A DNA stretch of 64,000 nt from Archivesica marissinica (taxonomy: Eukaryota; Mollusca; Bivalvia; Venerida; Vesicomyidae). The DNA lies in NCBI GenBank assembly GCA_014843695.1, contig CM026397.1:46248872-46312871 (forward strand), given 5' to 3'. The number at the start of each line of letters is the position of its first letter. The first letter of the stretch is position 1. The position numbers were made by a program, and so were the translations under genes. The notes beneath the pieces were generated by a model that made no database searches, had not been told where the DNA came from, and saw only the letters and a program-made list of their open reading frames with translations. Below, one piece after another: positions 1 to 10,867 of the stretch.

Positions 1-562
1 NNNNNNNNNNNNNNNNNNNNNNNNNNNNNNNNNNNNNNNNNNNNNNNNNNNNNNNNNNNNNNNNNNNNNNNNNNNNNNNNNNNNNNNNNNNNNNNNNNNN
101 NNNNNNNNNNNNNNNNNNNNNNNNNNNNNNNNNNNNNNNNNNNNNNNNNNNNNNNNNNNNNNNNNNNNNNNNNNNNNNNNNNNNNNNNNNNNNNNNNNNN
201 NNNNNNNNNNNNNNNNNNNNNNNNNNNNNNNNNNNNNNNNNNNNNNNNNNNNNNNNNNNNNNNNNNNNNNNNNNNNNNNNNNNNNNNNNNNNNNNNNNNN
301 NNNNNNNNNNNNNNNNNNNNNNNNNNNNNNNNNNNNNNNNNNNNNNNNNNNNNNNNNNNNNNNNNNNNNNNNNNNNNNNNNNNNNNNNNNNNNNNNNNNN
401 NNNNNNNNNNNNNNNNNNNNNNNNNNNNNNNNNNNNNNNNNNNNNNNNNNNNNNNNNNNNNNNNNNNNNNNNNNNNNNNNNNNNNNNNNNNNNNNNNNNN
501 NNNNNNNNNNNNNNNNNNNNNNNNNNNNNNNNNNNNNNNNNNNNNNNNNNNNNNNNNNNNNN
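1..562. other. Assembly gap (N run)
   Basis: All bases are N. It adjoins a GA-rich microsatellite, so the assembly probably broke in low-complexity sequence. Confidence 0.99.
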
Positions 563-790
563 AGAGATGGTAGAGAGAGGATAGAGAGAGAGACGGTAGA
601 GAGAGGGGGTAGAGATGATAGAGAGAGAGAGACAGTAGAGAGAGGGGGTAGAGAGAGGATAGAGAGAGACAGTAGAGAGAGGGGGTAGAGAGATGATAGA
701 GAGAGAGAGATGGTAGAGAGAGGGGATAGAGAGAGAGACGGTAGAGGGGGTAGAGAGATGATAGAGAGAGAGACGGTAGAGAGAGGACAG
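563..790. repeat. GA-rich microsatellite with 'ggtagagagag' submotifs
   Basis: The stretch is almost pure purine on the plus strand, built from gagaga runs broken by 'gatgatagag', 'gacagtagag' and 'gggggtagag'. The internal submotifs recur every 30-45 bases. It touches the gap on its left. Confidence 0.9.
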
Positions 791-1379
791 AGTGTATGTA
801 ATGTCAATCAATTGTTTTATACTGTAACTGTTACTAACAATTGAAGACATTAAATCAGGGGTGTATCTGTAGCACATGGAACACCCGAGTTAGGATAAAA
901 GGAATTATTGCTTCTGGAGAGAAATGGAGACAAGAGGGGAGAGGGGGGGAGATACAGAGCTGATAAGATATCCGATATGGACAGTATATGTCTTAAGGGC
1001 CAATCACTCCTGAAGAAAGGACCCATCTGGTCTTATCGATAATTGGTTACAAGAACAGCTATGGCTATATAATATGTCGTATTTATATTTAAAGATTTCC
1101 ATAAATCATTCTTTCGATGTATTATTAAAATCACGTTACATTGGATTCAACAATGTCTGTAAATCTGTTTTAAGTGTATTTATTACAACTGGCACTTTCA
1201 TTGCTTTATGGTATACCAAGTGTTTCTGAAATGAAGCCCCTTTGCATTATTCTTGATTGGTGTGATGAAAAGGAATAACGGTCGGCGGAACATCGATTAT
1301 CAAAATTTTACTATGACATACATCATGTACATAATTGTATAAACCCGTAACCTGCCGAGTAAATTAAAGTGAATGTGTA
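791..1379. other. Unannotated AT-rich spacer
   Basis: No gene, tRNA-like head or tandem array was recognised. All frames carry frequent stops. Confidence 0.5.
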
Positions 1380-1830
1380 AGACTGCGTCTGATCAGGATC
1401 TATGTTGTTTGCTATTCAGACATGTATTTTAGCTCCGCTATCCGTATAACAATTTTATTTATTTATATTTCGGGTTTTACGCCTGCATCAGCACCATTTC
1501 GGGCTATATCGCCGGCGGGCAGTTTACCTAACAACACCTTTCCTGTGCAGGCTCCAGCGGTTAACCAGTACTTGGGTGCACCAACCTCCGTAAGAAACTG
1601 CCAACTTTTTCATATAAATGAGACACGGCCTGAGCGGGGCTCGAACCCGTGACCATCAGTGATGATAGGTTACAGTGGTATACAAGTCAGCGACCGTAAC
1701 CACTCGACCACGGAGGCGGAGATCTGTATAGCAAACAGCACGGAATGTTCTGTGCTGTTTAATCTAGCTATATGCTATTTGCAAAAGCGACTTTAGTTGT
1801 GATTGGCAAGTTACGAGTTAATACTATTAT
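1380..1830. mobile_element. MITE-like repeat M1, split by a SINE
   Basis: The flanks 1380-1440 and 1722-1830 together match a palindromic repeat seen again at 2745-2965, 27330-27430 and 30280-30545. Shared pieces include 'gcaaacagcatag', 'tgatcagg' and 'tttgcaaaagcgacttta'. In the other copies 'agctccactatccg' runs straight into 'aatagcaaacagc'. Here about 285 bases of SINE sequence sit between these two pieces. Non-autonomous DNA transposon is the likely class, but no autonomous partner is visible. Confidence 0.7.
1440..1725 (-). mobile_element. tRNA-headed SINE, family S2
   Basis: Read on the minus strand it begins 'gcctccgtggtcgagtggtt', which fits an A box, followed by 'gggttcgagcccc', which fits a B box. 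The body contains 'cttacggaggttggtgc' and 'gtactggttaaccgctgg', and it ends in a T/A-rich tail. The flanks 'ccgtata' and 'ctgtata' look like a 7-bp target-site duplication with one mismatch. Partial copies lie at 46923-47070 and 27655-27800. A functional tRNA is unlikely because the cloverleaf is imperfect. Confidence 0.8.
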
Positions 1831-2149
1831 ACAAATTTTACCCGATAAAAGAATTATCGAATTATTCCGAAACGTCAATTATCGAAAGTGTGAACGGAGC
1901 TATCGGTCAACCAGTCGGCGGTGTATACTGAACATACCCTGGTAAAATATAGAAATCATGTCCATGGCTGTCTTGAAAGTCATAATGCGTCTTTATCCAA
2001 GGGGCAATTACCTAAAAGTTGAAATGGATGACACTGTTTGAAATGTCTACTTTGTGACAGGCATGCATAAGATAGTGGAACTCCACTGTAAAACATCCAT
2101 CGGAATCTGATATCTAGTTACCACAAATTTACTGTAGATTATTTAAAAG

Positions 2150-2410
2150 ATATCGAACACGCATGCTAAAGAGATAGAGGATAGTTGTGTTTATAAGTGT
2201 AAGATAGGATTTTATTTCATTGTGTGAACATCGACATTTGTATTTCTACAAATGGCGTTAGCCTAGCCACTCATGGAAATACATATTTCGGTGATCACGA
2301 GATGAAATAAAACCCTATCTTACAATAATAAACACAAATTTTCTTTTATGATTTTCACTGATTTATATTAAGTGATTTTGACTAATATACTATTTGTTTT
2401 CAATTTGCTT
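2150..2410 (-). mobile_element. Element H2, short copy with hairpin end
   Basis: It contains the arms 'gtgtaagataggatttta' and 'aaaaccctatcttacaa' facing each other around about 90 bases. It then continues with 'ttgactaatatactat', as in the copy at 32850-33350. A third copy (22975-23986) is in the opposite orientation and carries an expanded array. It has no coding capacity, so a non-autonomous DNA element is the likely class. Confidence 0.7.
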
Positions 2411-2590
2411 TAGCTTTGGGTGCCCCTCCGAGCAGTATTTCAGGTACGGACGGGCACCCGGGTAGAACAACCGACCTTCCGATAGCTAGCTGGATAGCTT
2501 TATCACTGGAATTAATTCCGACACCTCAGTGGGATTCGAACCTACAGTGGCGAGGGACAAGTGATTAGATGTCAACGACCGTAAGTCTTT
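2404..2590 (-). mobile_element. tRNA-headed SINE, family S4
   Basis: On the minus strand a B box ('gtaggttcgaatccc') precedes a body ending in a piece whose plus-strand form is 'gagcagtatttcagg'. The same body piece occurs at 22424-22640, 28870-29005 and 47165-47310, with matches such as 'agaaccaccgacctt'. The A box is degenerate here. Confidence 0.7.
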
Positions 2591-2744
2591 GTAAAATTTT
2601 AAATAGGATAGAGACCCGTTTCAAAAAAGTCAATATGTGTAATAATTGCACTTTGAACACAAATAACCTTGAAAATACATATGTGTCTATTAATTATATT
2701 AATCCAAATATCTTAACCAATAAATGCTGAATAAATTGGAAGGA

Positions 2745-2965
2745 ATGTGCAAACAACATAGATCCAGATCAGCCACGGTGTAGCGATGCGTTTGATCAGG
2801 ATATATGTTGTTTGCTTTTCAACCAAGTATTTTAGTTCCACTCTCCCAATAGCAAACAGCATAGAGCCTGATCAGATGATATGTTCTGTATGTTGTAAAT
2901 ATTCTGTGCCGTCTGATTTGGCTCTATACTGTTTGCAAAGGTAACTTTAGTTGCGATTAGCATGT
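2745..2965. mobile_element. MITE-like repeat M1, second copy
   Basis: This copy carries two inverted blocks of the 'gcaaacagcatag...tgatcag' motif around 'agtattttagttccac'. It has no ORF. It gives the uninterrupted form of the site that is split by a SINE at 1440-1725. Confidence 0.7.
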
Positions 2966-3654
2966 TATGGGATAAGACAAATTGTTTAGTGTTGTATGTT
3001 TTAATCATGTTTATGACATAGTATTTATTATATATATTATATTTCTTAATTTATAGAATGTGACCTCTCTCTTTCTAAGCTAATCCTTAACGCGACATTA
3101 CGTCACACAAAGCAAATAGAATGCATGTTTTCACGTTGCTACTACAAATTCTTCAGAATACATTCAAATACTAACATTGAATCAATAAACAGTGTGATTG
3201 TTGTCTACAAACTTTCAAATTTGAAAGTAGGATTTCATATAACGGTCATCCATACTAAACGCGAGATAATTTAACTACTAAAATTAGTCTACAAATAAAT
3301 AGGCACAAATGTGAGATATAGTAAATCTGTACCATAAATCGTGTTATTCAGGATAACCCTAGTTATATTACGCATGAATGTTGACCCTATTTACATTATT
3401 TTGTTATGTCAACAAACCACGTATACAACGTTTGTTTATTAGTTGAAATACTCAGTTTTTGATGCAAATATTTTGAAAACAATTATACCATATAATAAGA
3501 AAATACATTATGTAGAAATTTGTTTTCACTGATGTATTGTCACTTTAATAGGGCCCATCAAATTTACACGAATTACCGAATCTTCAGAAAACGTGTCTTG
3601 TTTTTTGCAAATGTTGTAAATATTGCATGGCACTGCTCTCCGAACCCTTGTGGG
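2966..3654. other. Unannotated AT-rich spacer
   Basis: No gene or array was recognised. Stops are frequent in all six frames. Confidence 0.5.
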
Positions 3655-3658
3655 AAAT

Positions 3659-3720
3659 AAACAGGACCTAACAAACAGGACCTAACAAACAAACAGGACC
3701 TAACAAACAGGACCTAACAT
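3659..3720. repeat. Short tandem repeat of 'aacaggaccta'
   Basis: Four copies of 'aaacaggacctaac' are spaced 17-21 bases apart. It is small and non-coding. Confidence 0.85.
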
Positions 3721-3959
3721 GGCAAGTTTCAAGAGAGAAACACTAACCCTCATAACCTGGCCTCTAACTGGCTGCACACTGTTGTCATTGACGACAAGCT
3801 GATTCGCACCCAAACCTGTACAGTTTATGATTATGTCGTAGTCACCGTCTGCAAGCTAAATAGCACCACATAATTACACCCAGAACTTAGGCCAAGGTTA
3901 GGATACTGCGTTGTCATTAATGTCAGGTGCGACAGGTTAGTGATTAATATACGTTGCAA

Positions 3960-3992
3960 AAACTCATTTCGCAATCAAGCTAAAATAACCCA
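3960..3992. mobile_element. 3' fragment of SINE family S5
   Basis: Contains 'atttcgcaatcaagctaaa', the tail shared with 13425-13450, 13520-13550, 46140-46165 and 50815-50850. The rest of the element is absent. Confidence 0.5.
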
Positions 3993-4043
3993 TTAATGTC
4001 TGTATCTGTACGTATGTCATGTTGTATGTATATTTTGTGTGTT

Positions 4044-4332
4044 TTACGTTTATTTATCGTCGCTACCAGTTGCCCATATGAGCGACGCCTCCTGAAGAGA
4101 TTAGTCGTTTTAGATTTTGGAGGATAGTGCAATGATACAGACAGATACCCATTCCGGGGTATCCTCTGGTTCTTTCACGTGCACGGTGTAAAGCACCGAC
4201 ACGTGACCTAGGTTTAACGTCACATCTGAAAGACTTAATTTTATTAGGGTCAGATGGGGGGGTCGAACCTGCGATCCATGGATTACCAGTCCAACGTGTT
4301 ACCGGTAACCACAGGACTACATATCCGTCTGT
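4044..4332 (-). mobile_element. tRNA-headed SINE, family S1, near full length
   Basis: On the minus strand it starts 'cagacggatatgtagtcc', has a B box 'caggttcgacccccc', then a conserved body with 'cggtgctttacaccgtgc', 'aagaaccagag' and 'cattgcactatcctcc'. It ends 'gacgataaataaacgta'. The head contains a small internal duplication ('ttaccggtaacc'). Relatives lie at 10336, 17443, 20944, 30550, 44187 and 48850, with 3' fragments in the 51.7, 56.4 and 61.0 kb repeats. Confidence 0.85.
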
Positions 4333-5011
4333 TTGTATGTATATTACACCATACCAAGCAAGTTTAAAAACTATGAAGGCTATGTATTGGGTTTCATTTT
4401 TAAACTTTCTTGGAATGGCATAAACAATTTTTTATGTATAGTGTATTATAGTGTTCTTAAAAACCAAAAAGAGAGAAAAGTTTCTTAGTTTTGTGGTTTG
4501 AACCCACAAACAGTTGTCCCGACACCAATCATCTGTGGATATTTGCAGAACGAGCTGGTGAATACTTGAAACATTTTGAAATAATATAGGAAAAGAATGA
4601 ATGTTACAAAAGGATATTAGTATACAAAGCAGACTATTTAATATTTGTGAACTAACAATAGTTCTTAGTCTGGTCACATTTCTGGCCATAAATGGCTTAC
4701 AACACTGGCGATATATTACGTCGCTCACATCTCTGACCGGTTATATGTCGCTTACAACATAGATATATAGCAATACATTTACATTTGCGCCTCTTAGTCA
4801 CTGCAGTTTATTTATGTCAAGAAAAACTAACGGACGACCCTACTGGACTAAAGGCCCACCAGTCGCTTGGGTGGGAAGATAAACTAAGAAACACCAGAAG
4901 GAATTGAACATGTCTGGTGTGAGCAGCACTTTAAACGTTATTATAATAAACAAGTAATTCTATAAATGACTAGAGAGTAAAAATATGACATAAAGTTGGA
5001 CGATCAATACC
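4333..5011. other. Spacer with no recognised feature
   Basis: A 98-codon open frame on the minus strand (4432-4728) has no recognisable domain and no splice context, and I do not call it. Confidence 0.5.
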
Positions 5012-6575
5012 TTCTACCCCACTACCCTCTATAGACCAAACATCGTTACAATGCCTTCGCTCTATCCCACTACCATCTATAGACCAACCATCGTTACAAT
5101 ACCTTCTATCCCACTACCCTCTATAGACCAAACATCGTTACAATGCCTTCGCTCTATCCCACTACCCTCTATAGACCAACCATCGTTACAATGCCTTCGC
5201 TCTATCCCACTACCCTCTATAGACCAACCATCGTTACAATACCTTCTATCCCACTACCCTCTATAGACCAACCATCGTTACAATGCCTTCTATCCCACTA
5301 CCCTCTATAGACCAACCATCGTTACAATGCCTTCTATCCCACTACCCTCTATAGACCAACCATCGTTACAATGCCTTCTACCCCACTACCCTCTATAGAC
5401 CAACCATCGTTACAATGCCTTCTACCCCACTACCCTCTATAGACCAACCATCGTTACAATGCCTTCGCTCTATCCCACTACCCTCTATAGACCAACCATC
5501 GTTACAATGCCTTCGCTCTATCCCACTACCCTCTATAGACCAACCATCGTTACAATGCCTTCGCTCTATCCCACTACCCTCTATAGACCAACCATCGTTA
5601 CAATGCCTTCGCTCTATCCCACTACCCTCTATAGACCAACCATCGTTACAATGCCTTCTATCCCACTACCCTCTATAGACCAACCATCGTTACAATGCCT
5701 TCTATCCCACTACCCTCTATAGACCAACCATCGTTACAATGCCTTCTATCCCACTACCCTCTATAGACCAACCATCGTTACAATGCCTTCGCTCTATCCC
5801 ACTACCCTCTATAGACCAACCATCGTTACAATGCCTTCGCTCTATCCCACTACCCTCTATAGACCAACCATCGTTACAATGCCTTCGCTCTATCCCACTA
5901 CCCTCTATAGACCAACCATCGTTACAATGCCTTCGCTCTATCCCGCTACCCTCTATAGACCAACCATCGTTACAATGCCTTCGCTCTATCCCACTACCCT
6001 CTATAGACCAACCATCGTTACAATGCCTTCGCTCTATCCCACTACCCTCTATAGACCAACCATCGTTACAATGCCTTCGCTCTATCCCGCTACCCTCTAT
6101 ATACCAATCATCGTTACAATACCTTCGCTCTATCCCGCTACCCTATATAGACCAACCATCGTTACAATGCCTTCGCTCTATCCCACTACCCTCTATAGAT
6201 CAACCAGTGTTACAATGCCTTCGCTCTATCCCACTACCCTCTATAGACCAACCATCGTTACAATGCCTTCGCTCTATCCCACTACACTCTATAGACCAAC
6301 CATCGTTACAATGCCTTCGCTCTATCCCACTACCCTCTATAGATCAACCAGTGTTACAATGCCTTCGCTCTATCCCACTACCCCCTATAGACCAATCATC
6401 GTTACAATGTATTCGCTCTATCCCACTACCCTCTATACATCAACTATCGTTACAATACCTTCTACCCCGCTACCCTCTATAGACCAACCATCGTTACAAT
6501 ACCTTCTACCCCGCTACCCTCTATAGACCAACCATCGTTACAATGCCTTCGCTCTATCCCACTACCCTCTATATA
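5012..6575. repeat. 48/44-bp minisatellite, about 34 copies
   Basis: The unit reads 'atgccttcgctctatccc' then 'actaccctctatagacc' then 'aaccatcgttaca'. Two size classes occur: 48 bases with 'cttcgctctatc', and 44 bases with 'cttctatc'. The first third is rich in 44-mers and 5739-6420 is nearly all 48-mers. 48 is a multiple of three and the unit lacks stops in two plus frames, so two 247-codon frames stay open (5739-6482 and 5783-6526). Neither looks like a real protein. Confidence 0.95.
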
Positions 6576-6598
6576 TTTGTTTTATTTTTTCACACAAT

Positions 6599-6880
6599 AC
6601 TGAGATCTCATTAGTATCCTCTTGTCAGTGCGATTGTGGTGAGATTCCACAACATAAGTTTGTGTGGTGAAATCTGTGAGATCTCATTTGTATCCTCTTG
6701 TCAGTGCGATTGTGATGATATTCCACAACATAAGTTTGTGTGGTGATATCTCATTAGTATCCTCTTGTAGGTGCGATTGTTATGAGATTCCACAACATAA
6801 GATTGTGTGGTGAGATCTCATTAGTATCCTCTTGTAGGTGCGATTGTGATGAGATTCCACAACATAGGTTTGTGTGGAGA
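6599..6880. repeat. Tandem repeat, 64-77 bp unit, 4 copies
   Basis: Four copies of 'ctcattagtatcctcttg' with 'gagattccacaacataag' begin at about 6607, 6684, 6748 and 6817. The spacing differs because of an extra 'aatctgtgagat' in the first copy. Confidence 0.85.
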
Positions 6881-6920
6881 ACACAAATTATATCAAGAGT
6901 TTCCCTCAAACAAAAGGTAT

Positions 6921-7509
6921 TATTATAAATTCTAACACGACCCAACATACGTGTAGAGTAAAATCTACCTCGGGTTATTCTGCGATATACCTACCTTGAA
7001 CTATGCTGCGCGCGCATCGTGTTTTGGCTATTCCATTTATACAATGCGTGTAAAGTTTTATGAACGAAAGTCATGTGATGTTTGTAAATACTACCGTGGG
7101 AATTCGCGGAAGTGAGCTATTTTTAGAATCCGATAATCTCTTGTCCGTCTTGTTTTTCTGTTAAGTAACGTTTCAGTTACTATTCTGTACAGTTTTATTT
7201 GACAAAATAAATAAAATTATTGATCAGTTGCAACTTTTGTTCATTTATGCACTAGATTGATAACAAAAATAACGTCATCACCCCTTACGTGGGAGGAAAT
7301 TTCGAAAGCCAAATGCAGCGGAGTAGCACCGCGTTTGAAGAAAATACTCCTTTGATTCTCGTCTAAAATTATTAGAAGTAAGTCGTGTTAGAATCGAAAT
7401 AATAAGTATCAACCGTGGTATATCGGCCTGAGTGATATATTTCTACGCATAAGAACTTCAAACGAGGGTTATTCTGCGATATACCACGGTTGATACTTAT
7501 TATTTCTTA
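6921..7509. mobile_element. Element H1, copy 1
   Basis: About 590 bases match the tandem copies at 36061-37249. The body is bounded by 'ttctaacacgac' and its reverse complement 'gtcgtgttagaa'. A palindromic tail with 'gaaataataagtatcaacc' follows. In this copy the left arm of the palindrome is internally deleted after 'ggtatatcg', while the right arm is full. No ORF of note is present. Confidence 0.8.
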
Positions 7510-7940
7510 ATTAAACATAGTAATGAACAGTGTTTGCTGCATATGGAAATTTGCAGTTGATATTTTATTGAATTCACCATGATATAACATACAACACATG
7601 GTTACAAAAGTATAGCATGATTTCTCTGTACTTTATGGTATTTATGTAATTACTTGTCTCACATACATAATTGACCGGAGCCTCTATTATAAATTATATC
7701 TGACAATGTAATTGAATTATGAATCATTAAGCTAATTTTGCTTGCATTGCCACTTGTGCAATATAATATAAATAGTTTTTTGATGTCACTAGCTACCGAT
7801 ACAATGTTGTGTGATGGTATACATTTCATATGGCTGGTGGATGGTTTTAGCATTTTTATTTGTAATTGTAAAAAGAAAAATATTCTGTATCTACAATGTT
7901 ACAGATCCAGCCTCGTTCGTTTTACTGTAGATACAATGTA
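7510..7940. other. AT-rich spacer
   Basis: Overlapping short ORFs on both strands are not supported by any motif. Confidence 0.4.
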
Positions 7941-8072
7941 CTATTTTCATTTCAGCTATAGTTTATGTTAATTATACCACTATTCATTTCAGCTATAGTT
8001 TATGTTAATTATACCACTATTCATTTCAGCTATAGTTTATGTTAATTATACCACTATTCATTTCAGCTATAA
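7941..8072. repeat. 37-bp tandem repeat, 3.5 copies
   Basis: 'catttcagctatag' recurs at 7948, 7985, 8022 and 8059, exactly 37 bases apart, with 'gttaattataccactatt' between. Confidence 0.95.
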
Positions 8073-8485
8073 TTTTGAGGCCCCTTTTCGGGTAACCCCG
8101 TTTATTTCTTCCTTGTATGTACATACAAAGCATTTACACAATGTTACAACATAAATGATCTAATAAGACGTTTGCCTTCCATATATATACTTAGTACATT
8201 TGAAAACGCATCATTTTTGATGTCACGTATTTTAACGGAACAATCTTAAAAAAATCTTGTGCAACCATGGTATTTTAGGTAAGTATACATCCTATTTTGT
8301 GTACATTGCTAAAATGTCATGGTTTGGAAAAAAGCGAGAGTTGCGGGGCATGAAAAGCAAAAAACGTTTTTCACGAAAATTTCATGAATCACGATGAAAG
8401 CAAATTTCTTTCGACTTATATTGAAAGCTGGAACCCTGGTATAGTATAAAAACACGATGAAACTAAATTCTATTCACAAACCATA

Positions 8486-8763
8486 ATGACACGTCTATCG
8501 GAACAAGCGCGAAACCAGGGCATCGGAATGATGGCTGCCGGTATGGCGAAACGAGAGGTAGCGAGGCAACTTGGCTGCCATATTTCTACCATATGTAGGC
8601 TAGAAACGCGATACCAACAAACAGGCACTGTCATTGACCGTCGAAGACCCGGCAGGCAACGTGTGACTACCCCCAGACAGGATGTCAGAATAAGGATGTC
8701 CCACCTTCGAAACAGGTTTCAAACTGCTACTGAAACAGCCAGAAATACCGTCGGTATTCATGG
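8486..8763 (+). CDS. Tc1-like transposase, exon 1 (DNA-binding half)
   Basis: This 92-codon exon starts at the ATG in 'cataatgacacg'. Residues about 10-60 form the helix-turn-helix typical of Tc1 transposases ('MAKREVARQLGCHISTICR'), which binds the terminal repeats. A basic linker with 'RRRPGRQR' and the family motif 'RNRFQTATETARNTVGIHG' follow. The exon ends in the second base of a glycine codon at a GT donor ('gtacgt', 8764). Joining to the acceptor at 9022 restores the family reading 'GRRIHP'. Without splicing the frame stops nine bases after the donor. The exon reads through intact, so the N-terminal half has not decayed. Confidence 0.88.
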
Positions 8764-9022
8764 GTACGTTTTTTAATCAACACTCGTAACTACCATCATC
8801 ATTTTCCCAGACAGATGAAAATAAAAAACGCCTAAATGTGAGATCTTAAATTGTGGTACGTCACTTTCTTGGCTCACTATACATTTAGTTCCTTCCACCC
8901 GATGTGTATAACCGGTCAATAAACCCAATACCAGAACTGAAAATTCGATATCACTAATAAAAAATAATTATTAAATAAATGAAAATTGATTGTTTTTGTT
9001 ATGATTGTTCGTTTCTTTTCAG
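8764..9022 (+). other. Intron inside the Tc1 transposase (259 bp)
   Basis: It begins 'gtacgttttttaatc' and ends in a pyrimidine-rich acceptor 'gtttcttttcag'. It is AT-rich with stops in all frames. It sits exactly where the aligned family protein is continuous, so a true spliceosomal intron is more likely than random insertion. Confidence 0.8.
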
Positions 9023-9810
9023 GCGCAGGATACATCCAAATACTGTTCGATCTAGACATCGATATGTTGGGTTGAAGGTCAGAAGACCACTTAAGGCAGC
9101 TACCCTTACTGCTCGACATAGACTGGAACGATTACGTTGGTCGAGGGCTCATCTACGATTTACAAGGCATCAGTGGGGAACTGTGCTATTTTCAGATGAA
9201 TCTCGTATTCAACTATCACGCGCGGATGGTCGGAAGCGAATATGGAGACGTTGTAATGAGCGATATACGGATCCATGCGTTATGGAGTACAACAGGTGGG
9301 GTGGGGGATCGCTTCATTTCTGGGCAGGGATTACTCAGTTTGGAAAGACTAGGGTTGGTGATTTTTAGTCGCCACTTTACTGCCCAGTCTTACGTCGATG
9401 ATGTCATTCGAACAATTGTGCTACCGTTCTTTCAACAGCATGTCAGGAGAGGTCAACACATTTTGCAACACGATAATGCCAGACCTCATACGGCATTGTT
9501 GTCCAGAAACTTTCTTGCTGCCAATAAAGTCGATGTCCTTGAGTGGCCAGCGTTATCTCCTGGCATGTCTCCTATAGAACATGTTTGGGACCACTTGAAG
9601 CGGCTTGTGTACTCTCGTGTAAATCCACCCACTACGCTACAGAATTTCATAGCTTCGAAAATTATGTCTATGCGCCGTAGATGCCGGGCACTAATAGACG
9701 GTGGTCATACGAGGTATTGGGTGTGTTTTTTTGTTTTTGGAGTAGTGGTGACTGAACTCCTGTTTTCGATAACAAAACGTACTCTGTTTGAACTGATTTT
9801 TTACCACTGA
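9023..9810 (+). pseudogene. Tc1-like transposase, exon 2 (DD34E catalytic half, one frameshift)
   Basis: The catalytic core is easy to read. The first aspartate lies in 'VLFSDESRIQLSRADG', followed by 'GGGSLHFWAGI'. The second aspartate is in 'QHDNARPHTA' and the glutamate in 'SPIEHVWDHL', with 34 residues between them: the DD34E signature of Tc1 transposases, which cut and paste DNA in the nucleus. The frame breaks at about 9351-9354, where one extra G in 'ctagggttgg' shifts the first part into a stop at 9366 while the rest reads in the next frame. The family C-terminus 'GGHTRY' is followed by read-through to 9808-9810. A sequencing or assembly error at the G run could explain the break. Confidence 0.88.
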
Positions 9811-9921
9811 TTTGGGAATCATTAAAAATATTACTTTCAAAAATTCATTGCAATCGCTTGTTTACTTATACGGCAATTAGAAAACAAAAACTGTTGCGTT
9901 TTCATATGTACTGAGTGTATA

Positions 9922-10335
9922 TATGTACACAAAAGAGTTATTTATGGATAAGTAAAATAATGCAAAATACTATATTAGATACACCCGGTATAGACAGTAG
10001 CATTCTGTAAAAACTTGCCAGGTATGTTGTCATATGGCAGAAATCGATCCGTTAAACGGCATCTTAGCTTTAACGAATATATGATTTATACGCATCATAA
10101 CCCTCTTTAAACATCTTTGTCTCGCCACCAATTCTATAAAATGGGATTTAACATGTTTGGAGTCAAGTCCTGCACATTTTAACGTCATATGTAGAACTGC
10201 GTTGAACTGGAAACTTGTTAGAGGAGTACACCGTCACAGTGACACAAGAGTGCTTCATAGTGTGACTTACAAACCGACTGTAAAGTGTCACTCAATTGTA
10301 TAAGTATATCATGTGTGATTGGTTCCCTAGTATCA
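9922..10335. other. Spacer with no recognised feature
   Basis: Nothing beyond short ORFs was seen between the Tc1 element and the next SINE. Confidence 0.4.
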
Positions 10336-10573
10336 CAGACGGATCTGTAGTACAGTGGTAACACGCTGGACTGGTAATACAGGGATCGCAGGTTCGATCC
10401 CCCGTCTGACCCTAATATAATTAACAATCTTTCAGATGAGATGTTAAACCGAGGTCTCGTGCCGGTGCTTTATACCGTGCACGTAAAAGAACCAGAGGAG
10501 ACTCTGGAATGGGTCTCTGTCTGTATCATTGCACTATCCTCCAAATAGGTAAGCGACGATAAATAAACGTAAA
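10336..10573 (+). mobile_element. tRNA-headed SINE, family S1 (internally shortened 3' end)
   Basis: The head 'cagacggatctgtagtac', the B box 'caggttcgatccccc' and the body 'gatgttaaaccgaggtc' are clear. The stretch between 'cactatcctccaaa' and 'gcgacgataaataaacg' found in full copies is missing here. Confidence 0.85.
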
Positions 10574-10867
10574 ACACACACGGTTCCCTAGTATCAATAC
10601 GTTTTCATATCCTACGCAAGCCTTCAATCATTCTTTTAACCACAACATGTTTCGTATGATCCGTCATACTATCTTGGCTATACATAGCTAATAGCTGCCA
10701 GTTTGATATTAGCTAGAGAATAAGAATATTGCCTCAAGCTATATAGTAACCACAGTTGGGGGCCACACATTAGGACATTCGATTTTACCACAAAACCCCT
10801 CAAATGCAGAAATTGCTGACTGGCACGTTTTGTGTGTACTGTCAGCCATGGATGATATAATAAGTGG
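10574..10867. other. Spacer, possibly further decayed sequence of the adjacent pseudogene
   Basis: The minus strand immediately downstream of the SWIM-type relic would be expected to hold a YqaJ nuclease domain. I could not recognise one in any frame. Confidence 0.3.

Larger units (their letters stand above)
8184..9921 (+). mobile_element. Tc1/mariner-like transposon, about 1.74 kb
   Basis: Terminal inverted repeats of 30 bases (8184-8213 and 9892-9921) match at 26 of 30 positions. The left one includes 'tagtacatttgaaaacgc' and the right is its reverse complement with few changes. Both ends lie in TA-rich sequence, fitting the TA target site of this superfamily. The total length is typical for Tc1 elements. 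The single transposase gene inside carries one intron and one frameshift, so this copy is probably dead or very recently broken. Confidence 0.9.

Noticed and set aside
5739..6526. Two 247-codon open frames in the 48-bp array
   Set aside because: Both follow from a unit of 48 bases without stops. No flanking exon signals, and equal support for two frames.
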